64,000 nucleotides of DNA from Piper betle (GCA_033002965.1 JAURVB010014145.1:186001-250000), one strand, 5' to 3'; shown: positions 37,501-51,654, counted from the stretch's first letter. The notes: a model not told the origin generated them from the letters alone. Translations and numbers: made by a program.

Positions 37501-38639
37501 AAAAATGTGAGTAGGAGGAACTTATAGTTCATGCAGCGCAAAGAACCTATATGAAAATCGGGTGTTATAGTATAATGCCCTAGCATCCGATGATGTCTTT
37601 GTGTTTAACTTTTCTTGCGAGGTATGTGGAGCAGGTAACTACGGCCCACTGTTTACGTTATCGTAATTCATCTGCATTAAGTAACCAAGTTGCCTAATCA
37701 AATCACCGAAACTAAGTATAAAAACTGGAGCATGTCACAACATTCTTTCAAAAACTCAACCTCTTAGCCGTATTAGAGGTATTGCCTTCGTATAGCTCGA
37801 AGTGATAATCGCATTCTAAAGTCACCCTCTTAGTCGCAGGGAGGTGTGGCCTTTCTCGTGGCTTAGAGTGCTTATTTAGGAGCTTTAAGGTTAGTGTTCA
37901 TCCTATGTAGTACAATTCTACACACATTCTCTGAATCCTTATAAGGTGTCCTTTTTAAGCTTCCCAAAGGGTTGAGATTCATTTCCGTAAAATTTGTATG
38001 CAATAGTCCGACAAATAGTTTTCCGAATTATAATATCATGATTTAGTTTATCCTTCAAGCTGAATTGAGTTACATATGATCTCTGCCAATGGTTAGGTTT
38101 TTTCTCAATTTATTTGCATGTTGTTGTAGTGGTTAGTGTTATATTATGCTGATTTTGCATGGTTTAGTTTAAATTGTGGAGTGAGATTGAATTGGTGACC
38201 TTTTTGAAAATTTTGTAGAATTTGATTATTGGTGAGCTTATTTTAAATTGTGGAGTGAGTTTGAATTTGATTGGGACTTGCCGTATAAGCTAGCATTATA
38301 CCTCATTATGAAGGTCATCTTTGATTTCTATTATGTCATATAGGGTGGCATTAATTTGCTTGCACTAATTTATGTTATTGTGCTATTATGTTATTGTGCT
38401 ACATGAAACAATTAATTTTAACTACGGAGGGCTGATTTCATGTTGTTCACGAAGACACACACTTATAAGATAAAATGAATAGAGGTGGTAGACTATGAAT
38501 GTACCAGAGGAGTATGTTAGGCAGAGGTTTGCATCCAAAATTTATGTTGGGAGTAAATTAATTTCTTGATTTTGCTTTTGCTCATGCACAATTGCAGAGA
38601 GAGTAGAAAATTAACTTTCTGGGTGATAAATGCACAACT
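34596..38639. other. Intergenic, probably decayed repeats
   Basis: No exon or RNA gene is supported. Around 35280-36250 the sequence has recurring GCGCTTG/GGCGC words and a TAAATAGAAG box before a pyrimidine-rich stretch, like a retrotransposon LTR. At 37560 an end like GGGTGTTATA occurs. Neither end could be matched to a partner, so no element is called. A minus-strand frame at 34903-35124 is unrecognised. Confidence 0.35.
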
Positions 38640-41600
38640 CTTCATATGTGCACCAATAATGAAGTGTTACACAATCACTACTACAATGGGTTCATGAGAA
38701 ATTATTACATATGGAGATTTCATGGCAAGAATGACAATTTTATACAAATTGATAATGATATTCTAGGTATGCGTACACTTGGTGAATTTGAAGGATCTTT
38801 TGGAGACTTGTTTGTAGATGTTATAGATAGTCATGTGGGCATTCAGGCTACACATGTTCTTCATGGCACATCATATCAACCGGATCTGCCAAATCAAGGA
38901 TCTAAGGCTTTGTATGACATATTTGATCAAGAAAGAGAATCGTTGTATGAGGGATGTGATTGTGTGTCATCTTTAGAGGCAATAACGACATTGTTACACA
39001 TCAAGTTAAGTAGAACTATTTCTAGTTTGGGATTTGATGATATATGTGTGGTATTTAAGAGGTGGTTGCCAAATGACTGTTTGACACTTCAAAGAAATTA
39101 ATGAGGAGTTTAGGTTTGAATTTTGTGACAATTCATGCTTGTGTAAATGATTGCATGCTATTCTATAAGGAAACTGAGAGTTTAACTGTGTGTACCTTGT
39201 GTGGATTGGGTTGATATACTCATAGCATGGATAGAACGACATTTAAAATGGTCTCGAGAAAAATTCTTAGATTTCTCCCCATCACTCCTAGGCTACAAAA
39301 GTTATTTATGTTATGGAAGACGGTAGAGTATATCTCATGCCACAAATTCAATCTAGACCCCTTCGGAACTATGACACATCCGTGTCATGGAAAGGCATGG
39401 AGGCACTTTGATGACACATTATTGGATTTCTATTTTGATCCTCAATATGTCAAGTTAGGTCTATGTGCCTATGGATTTAGTCCATTTGTGTATTCAACAA
39501 AATCATATTCTATTTGGCCTGTCATTCTCATGGTTTATTACCTCCTTCCTTGGTTGTGTATGGCGTGTCCTTTTTGTTCATAACCTTGCTCATTTCTAAC
39601 CCAAACTGTAACACCCCAAATCCAGTTCACGCTTATGAACCGAACCAGCATGTTACAGGCCCCGGTTAGGTCGGCTAACCCGAATCTAACTCATGCGGAT
39701 CCAATCTCGGTGTCTTAGGATGAAGATATTACTCATTATACATAGATGAATACATAAAATCCTAACATGATACTACATGGATGACATGCAAACTAAATTA
39801 CACACCATCACAATTACGATCAAAATCGATAAAAATTCTAAAAATAAAATGGACAGAATTTTCCCTAAAAGTGCAATTAGGGTCACCCTGTCAAAATACT
39901 ATATTTAAACATATATGCAAACATGTATCTATATATCACGCAACTTCATTCACACAATATAATAGCATCATAAACTGAATATAATCACTCAATCAACTGA
40001 CATGTGTGCAAGCGACAACAATGCTCCTCTGTCCAAGTTAGCTCCTCCAATTATTGATTATTACCTACATATAGTATAAAAACACGTCAGTAACAAGTGT
40101 TACTGGTCCATAAAATAAATTAACTATAACAAGCTGGCTATGAGAGCAAACTCTCATATGAAAGAAAACATCATATACTCCACGTGAAACACTCTGAAGG
40201 GCACTACTGAGGAGCCACAGGGCTACAAACCCGGTAGCATCCCAAACTTACTGATCTGCTGTTGCTGATGCCGCTCTCAGCATTTTCTTACTTTATTTTC
40301 TGGTCTCAAATCCTAAGCCCTCTCCTTACCTCCATATTTCTCCTGGCCTTGAGCACGAAGGCCGAGTACTCTCAGGCAGTCACTTTTAATACCCTTTGAA
40401 CCAGAAGTCCAGATATGTGTTGTACTAAACAGTACCAGTAAACCTCCACGTACTCCGGGTGTGAGGAACTCAAATGCGGAGTTGTCAGGATCCCTTGGGA
40501 ATGGAACGGTCCGCTGGCACTAATCCAGAGCCCGCTTTGACTGTCACGACATCCGCTCATGGTACGTGCAGTTGGTTTCTCCATCTCTCGTCTCACTGAA
40601 AACTCGATAAAATTATATATATAGGCCTAGGAAGGGATTTATATAATAGACCCGAAGGCAACTTGTGGTGGATCTTGTTTTCGAAATCATCCTCGAGGGA
40701 TCTCATCCTCAAGGGGTTATTAATCCGGAAAACTGTTCGGTTAAATGGCCCGAGTTAAGTGGGATCTAATAAAACGTCACTTAACCCGTCCTGCAAATAA
40801 TAAAATAAACATACAATAGAAGAGAGTAAAAACAGAGTCGAGTCCTAAACGGACCTGGTAGAAGCTCCAAGCGTGTCATCGCGCCTAGGCGGCGAGCTCA
40901 GATTCCGTACCTACACATCAAAACTAAATACTAACGCCCGCTAACTAAATAGTGCATCAAACTCAACATGACCAATACACACTCACAATACAACTAAAAT
41001 CAATCAACAATCAAATAATCATTAGTATGAAAGAAATTCTAACTCCTATTCATACCAATCTTATCGTGTTTTTCTAAGTTACGTTGTAATCACTTATCAT
41101 GCTCTCATTAGATCACTTACTCTTCATTCACACTTAATCTCATCATGCAATCATCACTGCACTCATACTCATACATTTATCATGACAATTATTCAATCCT
41201 AGCATGTTGTGCTAACAATCATCAATTTTAAATAATTAAATTAGAGGTAATCATACCTCATGTCGTCAGCGATCTGCGACGGTTAGGGTTTCGTCGCATG
41301 TCTCAGAGCTCGAATTCGACGTTCGGTGGCATCCAAAGTCGATCAGGTTCGACTGGATGAACACCGCGGAAGATCTGCCAAATTCCTGCAAATCTGGTTT
41401 TCCGGCGGGTTTCGATGGTTTTCCGGCAAGTTCCGGTGGTTTTCCGGCAACAACTGTTGGCGACATCTACTGGCCGAAAAGTAAGGGTATTGGGTACCCT
41501 TGGAACTAGCTTGGCGAGCCCGACACGTCTACGGCGTCGACATGGTCGGTGGACCTGGGCGGCGACGGCCTCCACTCCGGTTAGGAAGGGTCACTGGGTA

Positions 41601-44274
41601 GTCGAGGGTGTCGAGGCAACCACCCGATCGTGGCGGCGACGGTTGCCGGTGGTGAAATCGGCAACGCGATCAAAACGCAGCCGCAGCGCTAGGCACGGCT
41701 TCCTCGCGTCCCGGCGGCCAGATGGTGGCCGGCCTGGTCGGGGCGACACGATGACGCCGTGGCTGGGCTACCTGGCGATGATCGACGGCAGGCCGGTGTC
41801 CACAGTAGTGGCGGCGACGCTGCACAGGGGCGGCATCAGGGCAAGGGTTTGGGCGAGGAAGAACGGGTCAGGGGTGAGAAAAAACAACTGGGTGGCAATA
41901 TCGTAAATAATACTTGACTTGACTCTATCTCGAATCAAGAATAATAACTAAGTCGTAGAAGATCCTTAAAAAATCCAGAAAAATTGGGAAAAAATACTAG
42001 AAAATAAAACAATCACCGAAACATCATAATGATATGCTCTAAGACTATTAACCCACCCAAACTGCCCGTAGCGCATCCTAACGCGGTAACGGCCTAAAAC
42101 TAATTCTACGATCCACTATATATAAAAAGAAAAAAATAACTGGCATACACTTAAATATTCTAATAACTCATTCTATTTTGTTGTGTTCATGATGTTATCA
42201 TCATATACTTGGGTACACATGACCCTCATAGCTCTTACACGCGACTGGAGTCGACTCAGTACACGTGTTCTAAATCTGACTCGACTCAAAACTAACGGTC
42301 GAACCGACTGGTTCTGAATATAAAACCCTGACTCGAATCGTGGGTTTTACACAAATAGTCCCAAACAAAAATAGATGTTTATCTTTGGCCGTTGGTTGAC
42401 GATTTGAAACTATTATAAGAAGAAGATGTCCAAATTTGGGATGCATTGTTAAGATAGAATTTTCAAAGGAACTATGAACTATTGGTGACTTCCCTACATA
42501 TGGCATGTTATCTAGATGGAGCACACATGGGAAGTTGGCATGCCCATATTGCTAGGCCATACAAAGTCATTTCGACTTCAATACTCAAGGAAGACAACGT
42601 GGTTTGATTGTCACCGACGAAATCTTCCGCTCTCTCACCAATTTGGATGACCTAGATATCACTTCCTTAAAGGTTGAGTTGAGAAAGACGGTCCTCAGAC
42701 AAAGTTGTCTAGGGTAGAAATTAAGGCTTTGATTGAATGCCTCACTCCAAATAATTATGATCTCTTTCTTCAAAGTAAAGAAAGACTACCTCAGTTTGGT
42801 GAAAATCACAATTGGCGCAAACAATCATATTTTGGGACCAGCCGTTTTGGAGTAGTTTGTTGATTAGACATATTTTAGATATGATGCCTATTGAAAAAAA
42901 TGTGTTTGACAACATCTTCTTCATGTTATTGGCTTTTAGAGACAAGAGGAATAAAGATGAGGATAAAAGTAGAAAAGATTTGACAATATATTGTTCCCAC
43001 AAAGAGTTGAAGCTTATAGCTGCTGAGGGAAGAGTATACATATTGAAAGCTACATATAGTTTGGTTGGAAGTGATGTTAAACTTGTGTGTGATTGGTTGA
43101 GAAGACTCAAATTTCCCGATGGATATGTATCCAACATTGACAAGTGTGTCAATATAGCCAAATGCACCATCACGGGTTTGAAGAGTCTCGACTGCCACAT
43201 TCTCATGCAAAGAGTTGTGTCAGTTGCATTCTATGGCCTGTACCCTCATGCATTTGTAATTCTCTCACTGAATTCTCTCACTTTTTTAAAGATATTTCTG
43301 CTTTAACCATCGTGCATTTAATTGGAAGAAGATATTCCCGTGATATTGTGCAAATTAGAGATAATATTTTCTTAAAGTTTTTTGATTCGATGGAGCAACT
43401 CCCTATACATTTGCTCGGTGAGACTATCTTGTTTGGACCGCCACAATTTAAGTGGATGTATCCATTCAAAAGATTGTTAGGTGACTTAAAACGAAAATGT
43501 AAAATAAGGCTTACCTAGAATTTGTGAATCATATCTAGGTGATGAAATGACCACATTTTATTCATTTTATTTTGAGGATGGACCACATATGTCAATACCT
43601 CGACTCCTATCGGTTGATGTGGGTAATATAAGAGGGATGTCTGGTTGTCTACTAACTTTTTCGTATCGAAGTAATCATGTTGGGAAGTATAATGAAAACC
43701 AGATGATCGAACAACGGGAGTTGCACACCACTCACACCTATGTCTTGTTAAATTGTTCTGAAGTAATTTCATATGTTCAAAAATTCGAAGTATTAGCTAA
43801 TGTAAAGTATCCACATATTTTAGAATCTGCAAATTTAAATTTCAGGGTTGGGAATTCATAAAATGCTTCAATCAAATTATAAGTATGAATTGAGAATGCA
43901 TATTTTGTTTGTAATAATGTCTTATTTCATTCAAGTTTAATGAACATACGTTTGTCATTGATTTTTTTTAGATTCTTGTCATGGATAAGTCACAAATGGA
44001 TTAGCGATTGTGAGAGCTGTCATTTGGTTTGTTTGGCAATGCGAGGCACTTCAAAGGTTATTACGTGGAATGACTTAGAATTTGAATTTTAATTAATTCT
44101 TTGCTTATGGATTTGATTTGCATTTTTTAAAAATTTTGTCATTGGTTTATTTATAATATTGATAAATTAATAAAAAGTTGACAATGAAATTTTGGTAACA
44201 GATATATGTTTTGTCACCGAATTTACTCCAGTCGCCAAAAAATTTGGTGACAGGTGGCTGTTTTTCATCTAGTG
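38640..44274 (+). mobile_element. Decayed CACTA (En/Spm) transposon with Tnp2 transposase, split by a solo LTR
   Basis: Plus-strand frames give a plant CACTA Tnp2-type transposase in order. The N-terminal part is at 38646-39101 (NYYIWRFHG, EFEGSFGDLFVD). The Transposase_21 core is at 39110-39600 (CGL, LRFLPITPRLQKLFM, WRHFDDTLLDF, LGLCAYGFSPF, YNLLPW-like). After the inserted LTR it resumes at 42357 (DVYLWPLVDDLKLL). The C-terminal DUF4218-like part is at 43150-43850 (TITGLKSLDCHILMQ, EQLPIHLLGETILFGPPQFKWMYPF, TYVLLNCSEV). Stops and shifts break it. The right terminus TTTTTCATCTAGTG (end 44274) is the inverted CACTAG.. terminus, preceded by TTTGGTGACAG-type subrepeats. I could not find the left CACTA end, so the element may be 5'-truncated. 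Confidence 0.85.
39607..42351. mobile_element. Solo LTR, copy A (2745 bp), inside the CACTA transposase
   Basis: It begins TGTAACACCCC and ends GGGTTTTACA, has no internal coding domains, and is flanked by CAAAC (39602-39606) and CAAAT (42352-42356), a 5-bp target duplication with one change. Joining the flanks restores the transposase reading (SNPNSPKQ), which confirms the insertion point. It is colinear with copy B. Shared blocks include GAGCACGAAGGCCGAGTACTCTC, CTGGTAGAAGCTCCAA with CGCGCCTAGGCGGCGAGCTC, and a GC-rich 3' half. TG..CA ends and a 5-bp duplication point to a Ty3-gypsy-type LTR; which lineage cannot be told from the LTR alone. Confidence 0.88.
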
Positions 44275-44312
44275 ATTACACTTTGTAAGATTTGAAGATG
44301 TCACAATATTGT

Positions 44313-44340
<28 letters not shown>
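44313..44340. repeat. (TA)n microsatellite at the left border of foldback element 1
   Basis: Fourteen TA units immediately precede the terminal inverted repeat. The matching (TA)n is at 53185-53218. Confidence 0.95.
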
Positions 44341-44343
<3 letters not shown>

Positions 44344-44698
44344 AATCTATGGTGCGCTGCATTAACGAATCCAGCGGCTCTTATTCAATCCACCCACCAA
44401 CCCTGTGATGGACCCGCCTACCCGCCCGACAGACCAGCCGGACCCGCCCTCCCGCCCGTGACCGCCCCACCCACCGCCCGCTGCCGTGGCGCCCCCCCCC
44501 CCACACACACACACACCTTCCGCCCCAGCCGGGGCCCTCGTCCACCGCCCTCCTCCCCGCGCCCGGCGATCGCCCGCCGTGGCGGCTGCAACACCAACCC
44601 CCCCCACCCCTCCCCCCCCCGCCACGGAGGGGGGGGGTTGGTGTTGCAGCCGCTGGGCGGGGGAGGAGGCCCCGGCTGGGGCGGAAGGCGGGGGGGGG

Positions 44699-47545
44699 TG
44701 TAACACCCCGTTTCGGCTCACCCGTGAACCGACCCGGAAATGTCACCGGCGACCGAACCGTTCGCTAATCTACTGGGTTCGGTTAAGCCGACCCGGATCT
44801 GCCCTCGGTGTCTCAAGATGGAGATGCAACATGAAATGCATGGATGGGATGCGTGGGTTCTAACGTAGTCCTACGTGCATGATATGATGTACAAGCAAAG
44901 ACAAGATAAAATAATAAATGAGAAACCAAAAGAAAATATATACTATTTTATAAAAATACGGTAACACATATTAATCTACCATGACATTCAACCATTATCT
45001 CATTCGTTTTTACCTGAGCCGAGTCTGAACTCCAACTCACTACTCATTCACATTTATCCATTCATTTCATATCAAGCAATTTATCTAAACAAACACATCA
45101 AAATTATCATTCACGTAGCAATAACACACCATTATTATACGTTACACGCGGCAGGTACATGTGTGCGCGGTTCCGTGCTGCTCCTCCGCAGTCCCGACAG
45201 CTTTCATCGCTCGCATTCCTCACCTACATATATATAGAAAAACCGTCAGTAACGAGTGTTACCGGCCCGGAAAATAACTAATATCAATCTGGCACAGGAG
45301 AGCAAACTCTCCTGTTGAATCAAAACCATATACTTCCTCAAGAACTCTCATCAGGGCACATACGGGAGCCGTCGCCCTCGGGTCGACAGCGTCCCCCTAT
45401 CTTTCACATTCTCATGCCTCGGCCATTTCTCTATTGCTTCTCGCGTCAAATCTCATTCCTTTCCGCCCTCTGCACCTTCCATATTACTCCTGGCCTTGAG
45501 CACGAAGGCCGAGTACTCTCGGGCAGTCGCCTTCAGTACCCTTTGAAACCACAAGTCTAGACATGCGCTGCAATGCAGTACCCGTGAACCTCCACACTTC
45601 TCCGGGTTTGAGGAACTCAAAGGTGGAGTTGTCAGGATCCCTCGGGAATGAAACGGCTTGTACACCATTCCAGAGCCCACTATCGACCCACACGTGCCCG
45701 CTCGCGTAGCACGGTAGTCGGATTTCCCTCATTCAGTCTCTCACTGAAAACGCGAAAACTATACATATATATAGGTCTGGGTTGGGATTTATACAATAGG
45801 CCCGAAGGCAACATGAGCTGGATCTGAAGTTCGAAAACAAACTCGAGGGATCTCATCCTCGAGGGTTATTAATCCGGAAAAGAACTGTTGGCTAAATGGC
45901 CCGAGTTAAGTGGGATCCGATAAAACGCCACTTAACTCGTCCTGCACATAATAAATCAAATACACAAGAGAGTAGCGTAAATCAGAGAACGAGTCCTAAA
46001 CGGACCTGGTAGAAGCTCCAAACGGGTCCACGCGCCTAGGCGGCGAGCTCCTACACCGTACCTACACAATCAAGCTAAAAACTAACGCCCGCATGATGAA
46101 TCACATATCCTATAGCATACACACACAATCAACACAATCACACGTCAATCAACACACATCAACCTATATCAATTCTAGCGAGTCTACTTAAGCTAGTTTG
46201 ATTAGATCATGATTATTACTTAATAACCCTAATTAGTTTCATAACTTCTATTTTTAACACCACACAATCAAACAAATTTCATATTTTTATCCTTAATCAA
46301 ATCTACATTTATATATATTATTATAACACACAATTCACCAATCCTAGCATGCAATTCTAATAATCAAAACTTTCAAATAATTAAATTAAAATAAATTATA
46401 CCTCGCATCGTCGAAAATCGGCGACGGCTAGGGTTTCCGTTTCGTGGCTCGAAACTCGAATTCGGCACCTAGCGGCATCCGAAGTCCGATCAGATTGGAC
46501 CGGGTGCGTTCGGCGGATGATCCGGCGAATTTCCCACAAATCCAATTTCCGGCGGTTCCGGCGGTTTTCCAGCGAGTGTCGGCGGTTTTCCGGCGGATTC
46601 CGACGGTTTTCCGGCGATGATTTGGGACGGAGCAATCAGGGGTCTATCGGCACCAGCTCGACGAGCTCGGTCCAATGGTGGTGTCAAACAGGGTAGCCGA
46701 GGCGGCGATGGCCGTCAACGGCGGCGTCGAAAATGGGTGGCGGTGGCGGCGTTCTCCGATCGAGGCTCCGGCCGGCCTCGACGGTGGTCGGGACGATGGG
46801 GGAAACGTCGGCGACGTCGAGGGGTGGTCGTCGGGGTCACAGCGGCGGCGGCGCGGCCCGGACGGCGGCGAAATAAGTGGGCGGAGCGTCGCGGCTTGTG
46901 GGGCGATTCCGGCGTCGTGGCGGCGCGACGGTGGCCGGGGTTGGTCGGGGCGGCACGGCGACGACACGGCGGGGCGGGGCGGCGTTGATCGGCGGCCAGG
47001 CGGCATCGGCAGTGGCGGCGGCGGCGACCCAATGGCGGCGGCTAGGGTTTAGAAAGGGGGAGGGTGTCGGGGAAGATGAAGTGATGTTCTAGTGGCAGTT
47101 TCGTAAATAAGTATTGACTCGATTCCGACTCGAGTCAAAATAATAACTAGTTCGTAATAAATTCTAAAAAAAATCTAGAAAAATATGGAAAAATCACATA
47201 AAATAAAACAAACACAACAACATCCAAATGGCATGCTCTATAACTAATAACCCACCCGAATATAATCAAACGCGTCCTAATGCGTTATTCGGCCTAAAAC
47301 TATTTCTACAATCAAACATATAAAAAGAAAAAAATACTGCATACTTTCATATATTCAGATAACTCGCATCTCACCATCTTCTCGACGTTATCATCATATA
47401 TTCAAGTACACCTGACTCTCATCGCTCATAACTCACGGCTGGTCTCGACTCAGCACGCGATTCATGAAACTGACTCGACTCGAACCAACGGTCGAACCGA
47501 CTGGTTCGGTAACGTAAAACCCTGACTCGAGTCACGGGTTTTACA
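44699..47545. mobile_element. Solo LTR, copy B (2847 bp), inside foldback element 1
   Basis: Same family and orientation as copy A: TGTAACACCCC start, GGGTTTTACA end. It is flanked by a perfect 5-bp duplication GGGGG (44694-44698 and 47546-47550). The GC-rich block 46400-47050 gives long open frames on all strands that are not genes. The GC-rich block, the GACTCGAGTC words, and the shared TTCGGCCTAAAACTA and AACCGACTGGTTC segments match copy A and the fragment at 59911. Confidence 0.9.
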
Positions 47546-47595
47546 GGGGGCCGCCACGGCGGCGGGCGGTGGCGCGGTGGGTGGGGCGGTGGCGC

Positions 47596-48763
47596 TGTTA
47601 AGCGTTTAAAATATATAATATTTACCCATATTTTTAATATGATTTTGTACTTCCCGGGTATAAACATTATTAATTAAGTAATATTTTACTTTATTTTTTA
47701 GTTAATTAATATTTTATTATATATGCTTAACTTTGATGTTTTAATGTAGAAAAAGATGAATAAATTAAGCTTCGGATTTGATTAGTCATGACACTTGGCG
47801 CCACCCAATGGCTACAATGTATGGTGTTCAATGGAGTCGAACAGTTGGAAATGTAAAGGGACATTATAATTAATTAGATTATGTCGATTTGTGAACACCC
47901 TCTTTGAATTCTTGTATCTTCACTTCTATATAAAGGGGTGGTCATTTGTTGTTGATCATATCTCATCTCTTGGCTTCAGATTATAGTAGAAGTAGTAGTT
48001 TTAGTTTTTGTAATTTCTTTCTCTTTCGTAATAAAAGTTAGTTTCTTCTTTATATTGTTTTGCTTAATATTGTTTTCTATTTTTATGGAGTAGTTTTATA
48101 TTTCGTTCTAGAGAAGAATGGAACTTAACATGATTTAATTGAATTCATTTCGAGCTCTTACTCTTTTATTCCATCGGATCGTTTGAATTATCATGTTCTA
48201 AATGCTTAGAGTAGATTGATCACATATTTCTTAGATCATGAGGTTTAATTAGATTTCGGGAGAAATTAATTAGATTAGTCATTGATAATTCATCATACGA
48301 CGAGTCTTTTGACTTGTTTGTCGTTGTGGTCGGGAGATACACAACACCGTATGCGATTGTAAGGCAATTCTTAATGCATTATTTTGTTGATTAATCAATT
48401 ATCACTGGGAGGTAAAAATTGAGGCAAAATAATAGAAGCATGAAGGAGCGGGAGCCACCATGTCATATAATTATCCTAGATCGACAATCCGAGGGAATAA
48501 AAGATGAGAGTAAGATTTGATGAAGATTAAATTAATGTTAAGGGAAATTCGACTCTAGAACGAGTTTTACAATTTTAACTCCGCTTTTTATTTAAATTAT
48601 TATTTAGATTTCTTTAAGTCAATTATTTCTATTTTTCTCTTAATATTATTCTCTTTAATTAATTATAGAAAATTCATCTCTCTGTGGGAACGATACTCTA
48701 ATTTATCATCATACTACTTGTTTCGACCGTGTATACTTGCATGTCACTGAAAAAAGTCTAACA
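47596..48763 (+). repeat. 5' LTR of the gypsy element
   Basis: 1168 bp, TG..CA ends, with a TATATAAAG-type box near 47928 and a pyrimidine-rich start region. It aligns along its length with 51673-53040. Confidence 0.93.
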
Positions 48764-48769
48764 AGTTTT

Positions 48770-48787
48770 TGGCGCCGTTGTCGGGGA
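48770..48787 (+). other. Primer binding site, tRNA-Asp type
   Basis: TGGCGCCGTTGTCGGGGA lies six bases after the 5' LTR. It is complementary to the 3' end of tRNA-Asp with one change from the usual TGGCGCCGTTGCCGGGGA, the PBS commonly used by Athila/Tat elements. Confidence 0.85.
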
Positions 48788-48993
48788 GATCGAATTTTCT
48801 TCATTAATTTAGGATTAGAATTTTGAGTGTTTTTCTTTTCTTTTTAGATTTTAGTGTCTGATTATATTTTTTTAAAAAAAGGAACAAATAAACTATATCA
48901 TTGTCTTCTTCCTTCTATTATTTATTATCATTTGTTTATTAGTACGGTCACCCTTGTCTTCTTGTGATTCAAAGATTGAAAGGACTTTGAGAA

Positions 48994-50110
48994 ACTTGTG
49001 TGCCGCTGGAAGAAGAGCACAAGAAACCAATAGAGGAAGAAGCCATGCATTCATGGAGGACTACCGGAGTTTTAGAATTAGATGCACTTACTGCTTTATC
49101 TGCTCAGGTGAGTATTTTAACTAATGAAGTTCAAATTCTTAATATACAGAGACAGTTTAAGGCTGTAGAACCAAGGTGTGAATGGTGTGGACAAGGACAT
49201 TTTACAGGTCAATGTGCAACAGATCAAGTTAATTACGTAGGGAACTTTATTTGGAACAACAATCCCTATTCCAATACCTACAATAACCCCAATTTTTCAT
49301 GGAATAATTCTTCACAATCGGTTGTTGTCCTCAATAATCCACCACTACCATCACAGCATTATCAACCCCCTTCACTTTCTTTTCAGCAACAACAACCAGA
49401 TTTGGTCCAAATGTTCAATTCCATGCAACAAACTATGCAACAAACGATGCAACAAACTTTGCAACAATTCATGCAGAATTAGCAGCAACAACAACAACAG
49501 TTTATGCAACAAGTTATGGTGCAATTAAACAAGAAACCAAGTGAGCAACCCAAGGATGTACTCCCTAGCCAATCAGAACAACCAAGGAATGATGGTCAAG
49601 AGCATTGCAAAGCTATAACAACCCAGAGTGGTATTACTTTACAGGAACCATTTCAGCCAAATGAAATTAAGGAAAATAATGAAAAACTAAATAACAAATA
49701 TGAAATCAATACATTGGTTAGCTTACTCGGATACAAAGGGGATCAGTTTAGTAACTCATTACATAAATCTATAAATTCTCTTTGTGAAGATGATATTGAT
49801 GTGGATGAGATGGTTAAAGTATTAGATTCACAACCAATTTTGCGTCAACGATTCAAAGTTATGGAAACCTTAGATCTACCATTCTACAGATTGCTGCCAT
49901 CAGTTGAAGTACCACCTATTTTGTAGCTAAAGCAACTTCCAAAACATCTCAGGTATATTTTCTTAGGGCTTAATGACACTATTCCTATTAGGATATCTTC
50001 AGTGCTAACTATATTGCAGAAAGAGAAGCTGATTAGAATATTAAAAGATTACAAGTCAGCTATTGCTTGGACTATAGCAGACAAACATGGCATCTGGTGT
50101 GGTTGCTGGT
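48994..50110 (+). pseudogene. Gag zinc-knuckle and pre-RT remnant of the gypsy element
   Basis: One reading frame with at least two in-frame TAG stops (49480 and 49924). It contains a CCHC knuckle (CEWCGQGHFTGQC, near 49176-49214), an Asn/Gln-rich tract, the AITTQSGI motif near the protease linker, and the conserved LPKHLRYIFLG ... SAIAWTIADKHGI stretch that precedes the reverse transcriptase in Athila/Tat elements. The RT itself is absent. The Gln-rich tract around 49385-49520 is low complexity. Confidence 0.82.
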
Positions 50111-51654
50111 CATTTTCTCCTGGACAGAAGTTTTTTCCATATGGTGCAATTGAAATTAAGACTGAACAAAGAGATCGATCATTTAAAGTCAATGAAGCAT
50201 GGGTCAAGTCCAAATTCAGTTATTCATGATAATCATCCACCAACTAATTAAAATGAGGGAGTTCTCTTTCACTTCTTTTTTTTATTTTTATTTTTGAGGA
50301 CAATGTTTAGTTTAAGTTTGGGGGTGATGCCTTAATTTTATGCATATTGTTCATGTTTGACTCATGTTTAGATTTAGATATACATATATATAGTGTAGTT
50401 TAGTATAAAAATTTTATTATTCAATAGTATTTTAGTCTCTTGGTTCAATGATAGATACATGTGAATTAGTCTTACCTTTCTTGGGAAAACTTGATTAATT
50501 GATATGACGGATGAACTGAGTAAAAGATTGCAGTCAAGAGTTGGTTCTCTACTTTATAATATTTTCACAATCCTTTGGTTTATATGATTTCAATGAATGT
50601 TTTGCAATAAGGATTGTACATGATGGCCATGACTTTTAGAATTTGCCCCAGCGACTTTTGAGGCGAAATATTTGGCTTGCCATGTTGATGGAAAATGATA
50701 TAGGCATTTCTTTTTGATGAGTCTGGGCCTTTCTTCAAGCCTACCTAATATGAATTATCCTCTGTACACAATTTCATGGCCTTTATTATACATATTTGTT
50801 TGATTACCCTTATTTTAGCCTTGGCCTTTTTATTGAAAATATATCTTGCTGCTTGAGTCCTAGCACCCTAGTGTTTTGAAATCGTTCTAAATTCTAACAG
50901 GGATGAAACTTTGAATAGTATAGAGGGAAGGCATTTCTTGTCATAGAGCGGTGATTAAAAAAATAATGTGGATTTTATTGGTACTTTGCTTTGTAAAAAA
51001 AGAAAAAAGAAAAAAAGAAAAAAAGAAGAAAACAAAAAAGATGAGGCAATGATCCTCTACCAGTAAATACAAGATGAAGCAAGAGTCTTCCACTGGTTTG
51101 AAAGAAAAGAAAAAAAGAAACAACAAGTAGTCAATGGAAAATCAAAGCAAAGTTAGTTCTTATATTGGGTCATTTCGATACTACATTTAAGGAAGTTTGT
51201 GTCATATTGCTTGGGGATTTGTTGTACATGTATGTTAGGATTTAGAAAGGATTTTTAATTCTAGGGTGCATATTAGCCTCTGATTTTTCTATCTTATTTA
51301 TTCGATTTTTGTCCCTAGCCCCTGGCCCCGTTACAACCTATAAAGACCTATTGATTCCATTAAATTGGTGTTGCCTACATTAGTGGAGATGAGAGCAAAA
51401 GGTGAACATATTTAAGCATGTGCTTGATTGTATTCTCTTAGTTGTAGATGAGAATGATAAGCCAATGGATTATCTTACACACACACAGAGAACTTTCTTT
51501 TCGTTGTGATTAATGAAAGGGAATTTCTAATTTGATTGACATCTTGTTGTCTCTTGATAGTTTGATTAAGAATCATATGAGAATATAATGGGGACTAAGT
51601 ATTTTTGTGTAGTAAAATTTTCTCTGTTATGATATTTTGTTCGGGACGCGCAAA

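Noticed and set aside
34596..38580. A full LTR retrotransposon suspected from GGCGC words and a TAAATAGAAG box
   Set aside because: No matching second LTR, primer site or coding domain could be found.
44362..44863. Overlapping open frames rich in Pro and Gly on both strands
   Set aside because: Hairpin sequence of foldback element 1 running into the solo LTR start.
46396..47092. Several long Arg/Gly-rich open frames on both strands
   Set aside because: They lie in the GC-rich half of solo LTR copy B and come from base composition; no domain and no start context.
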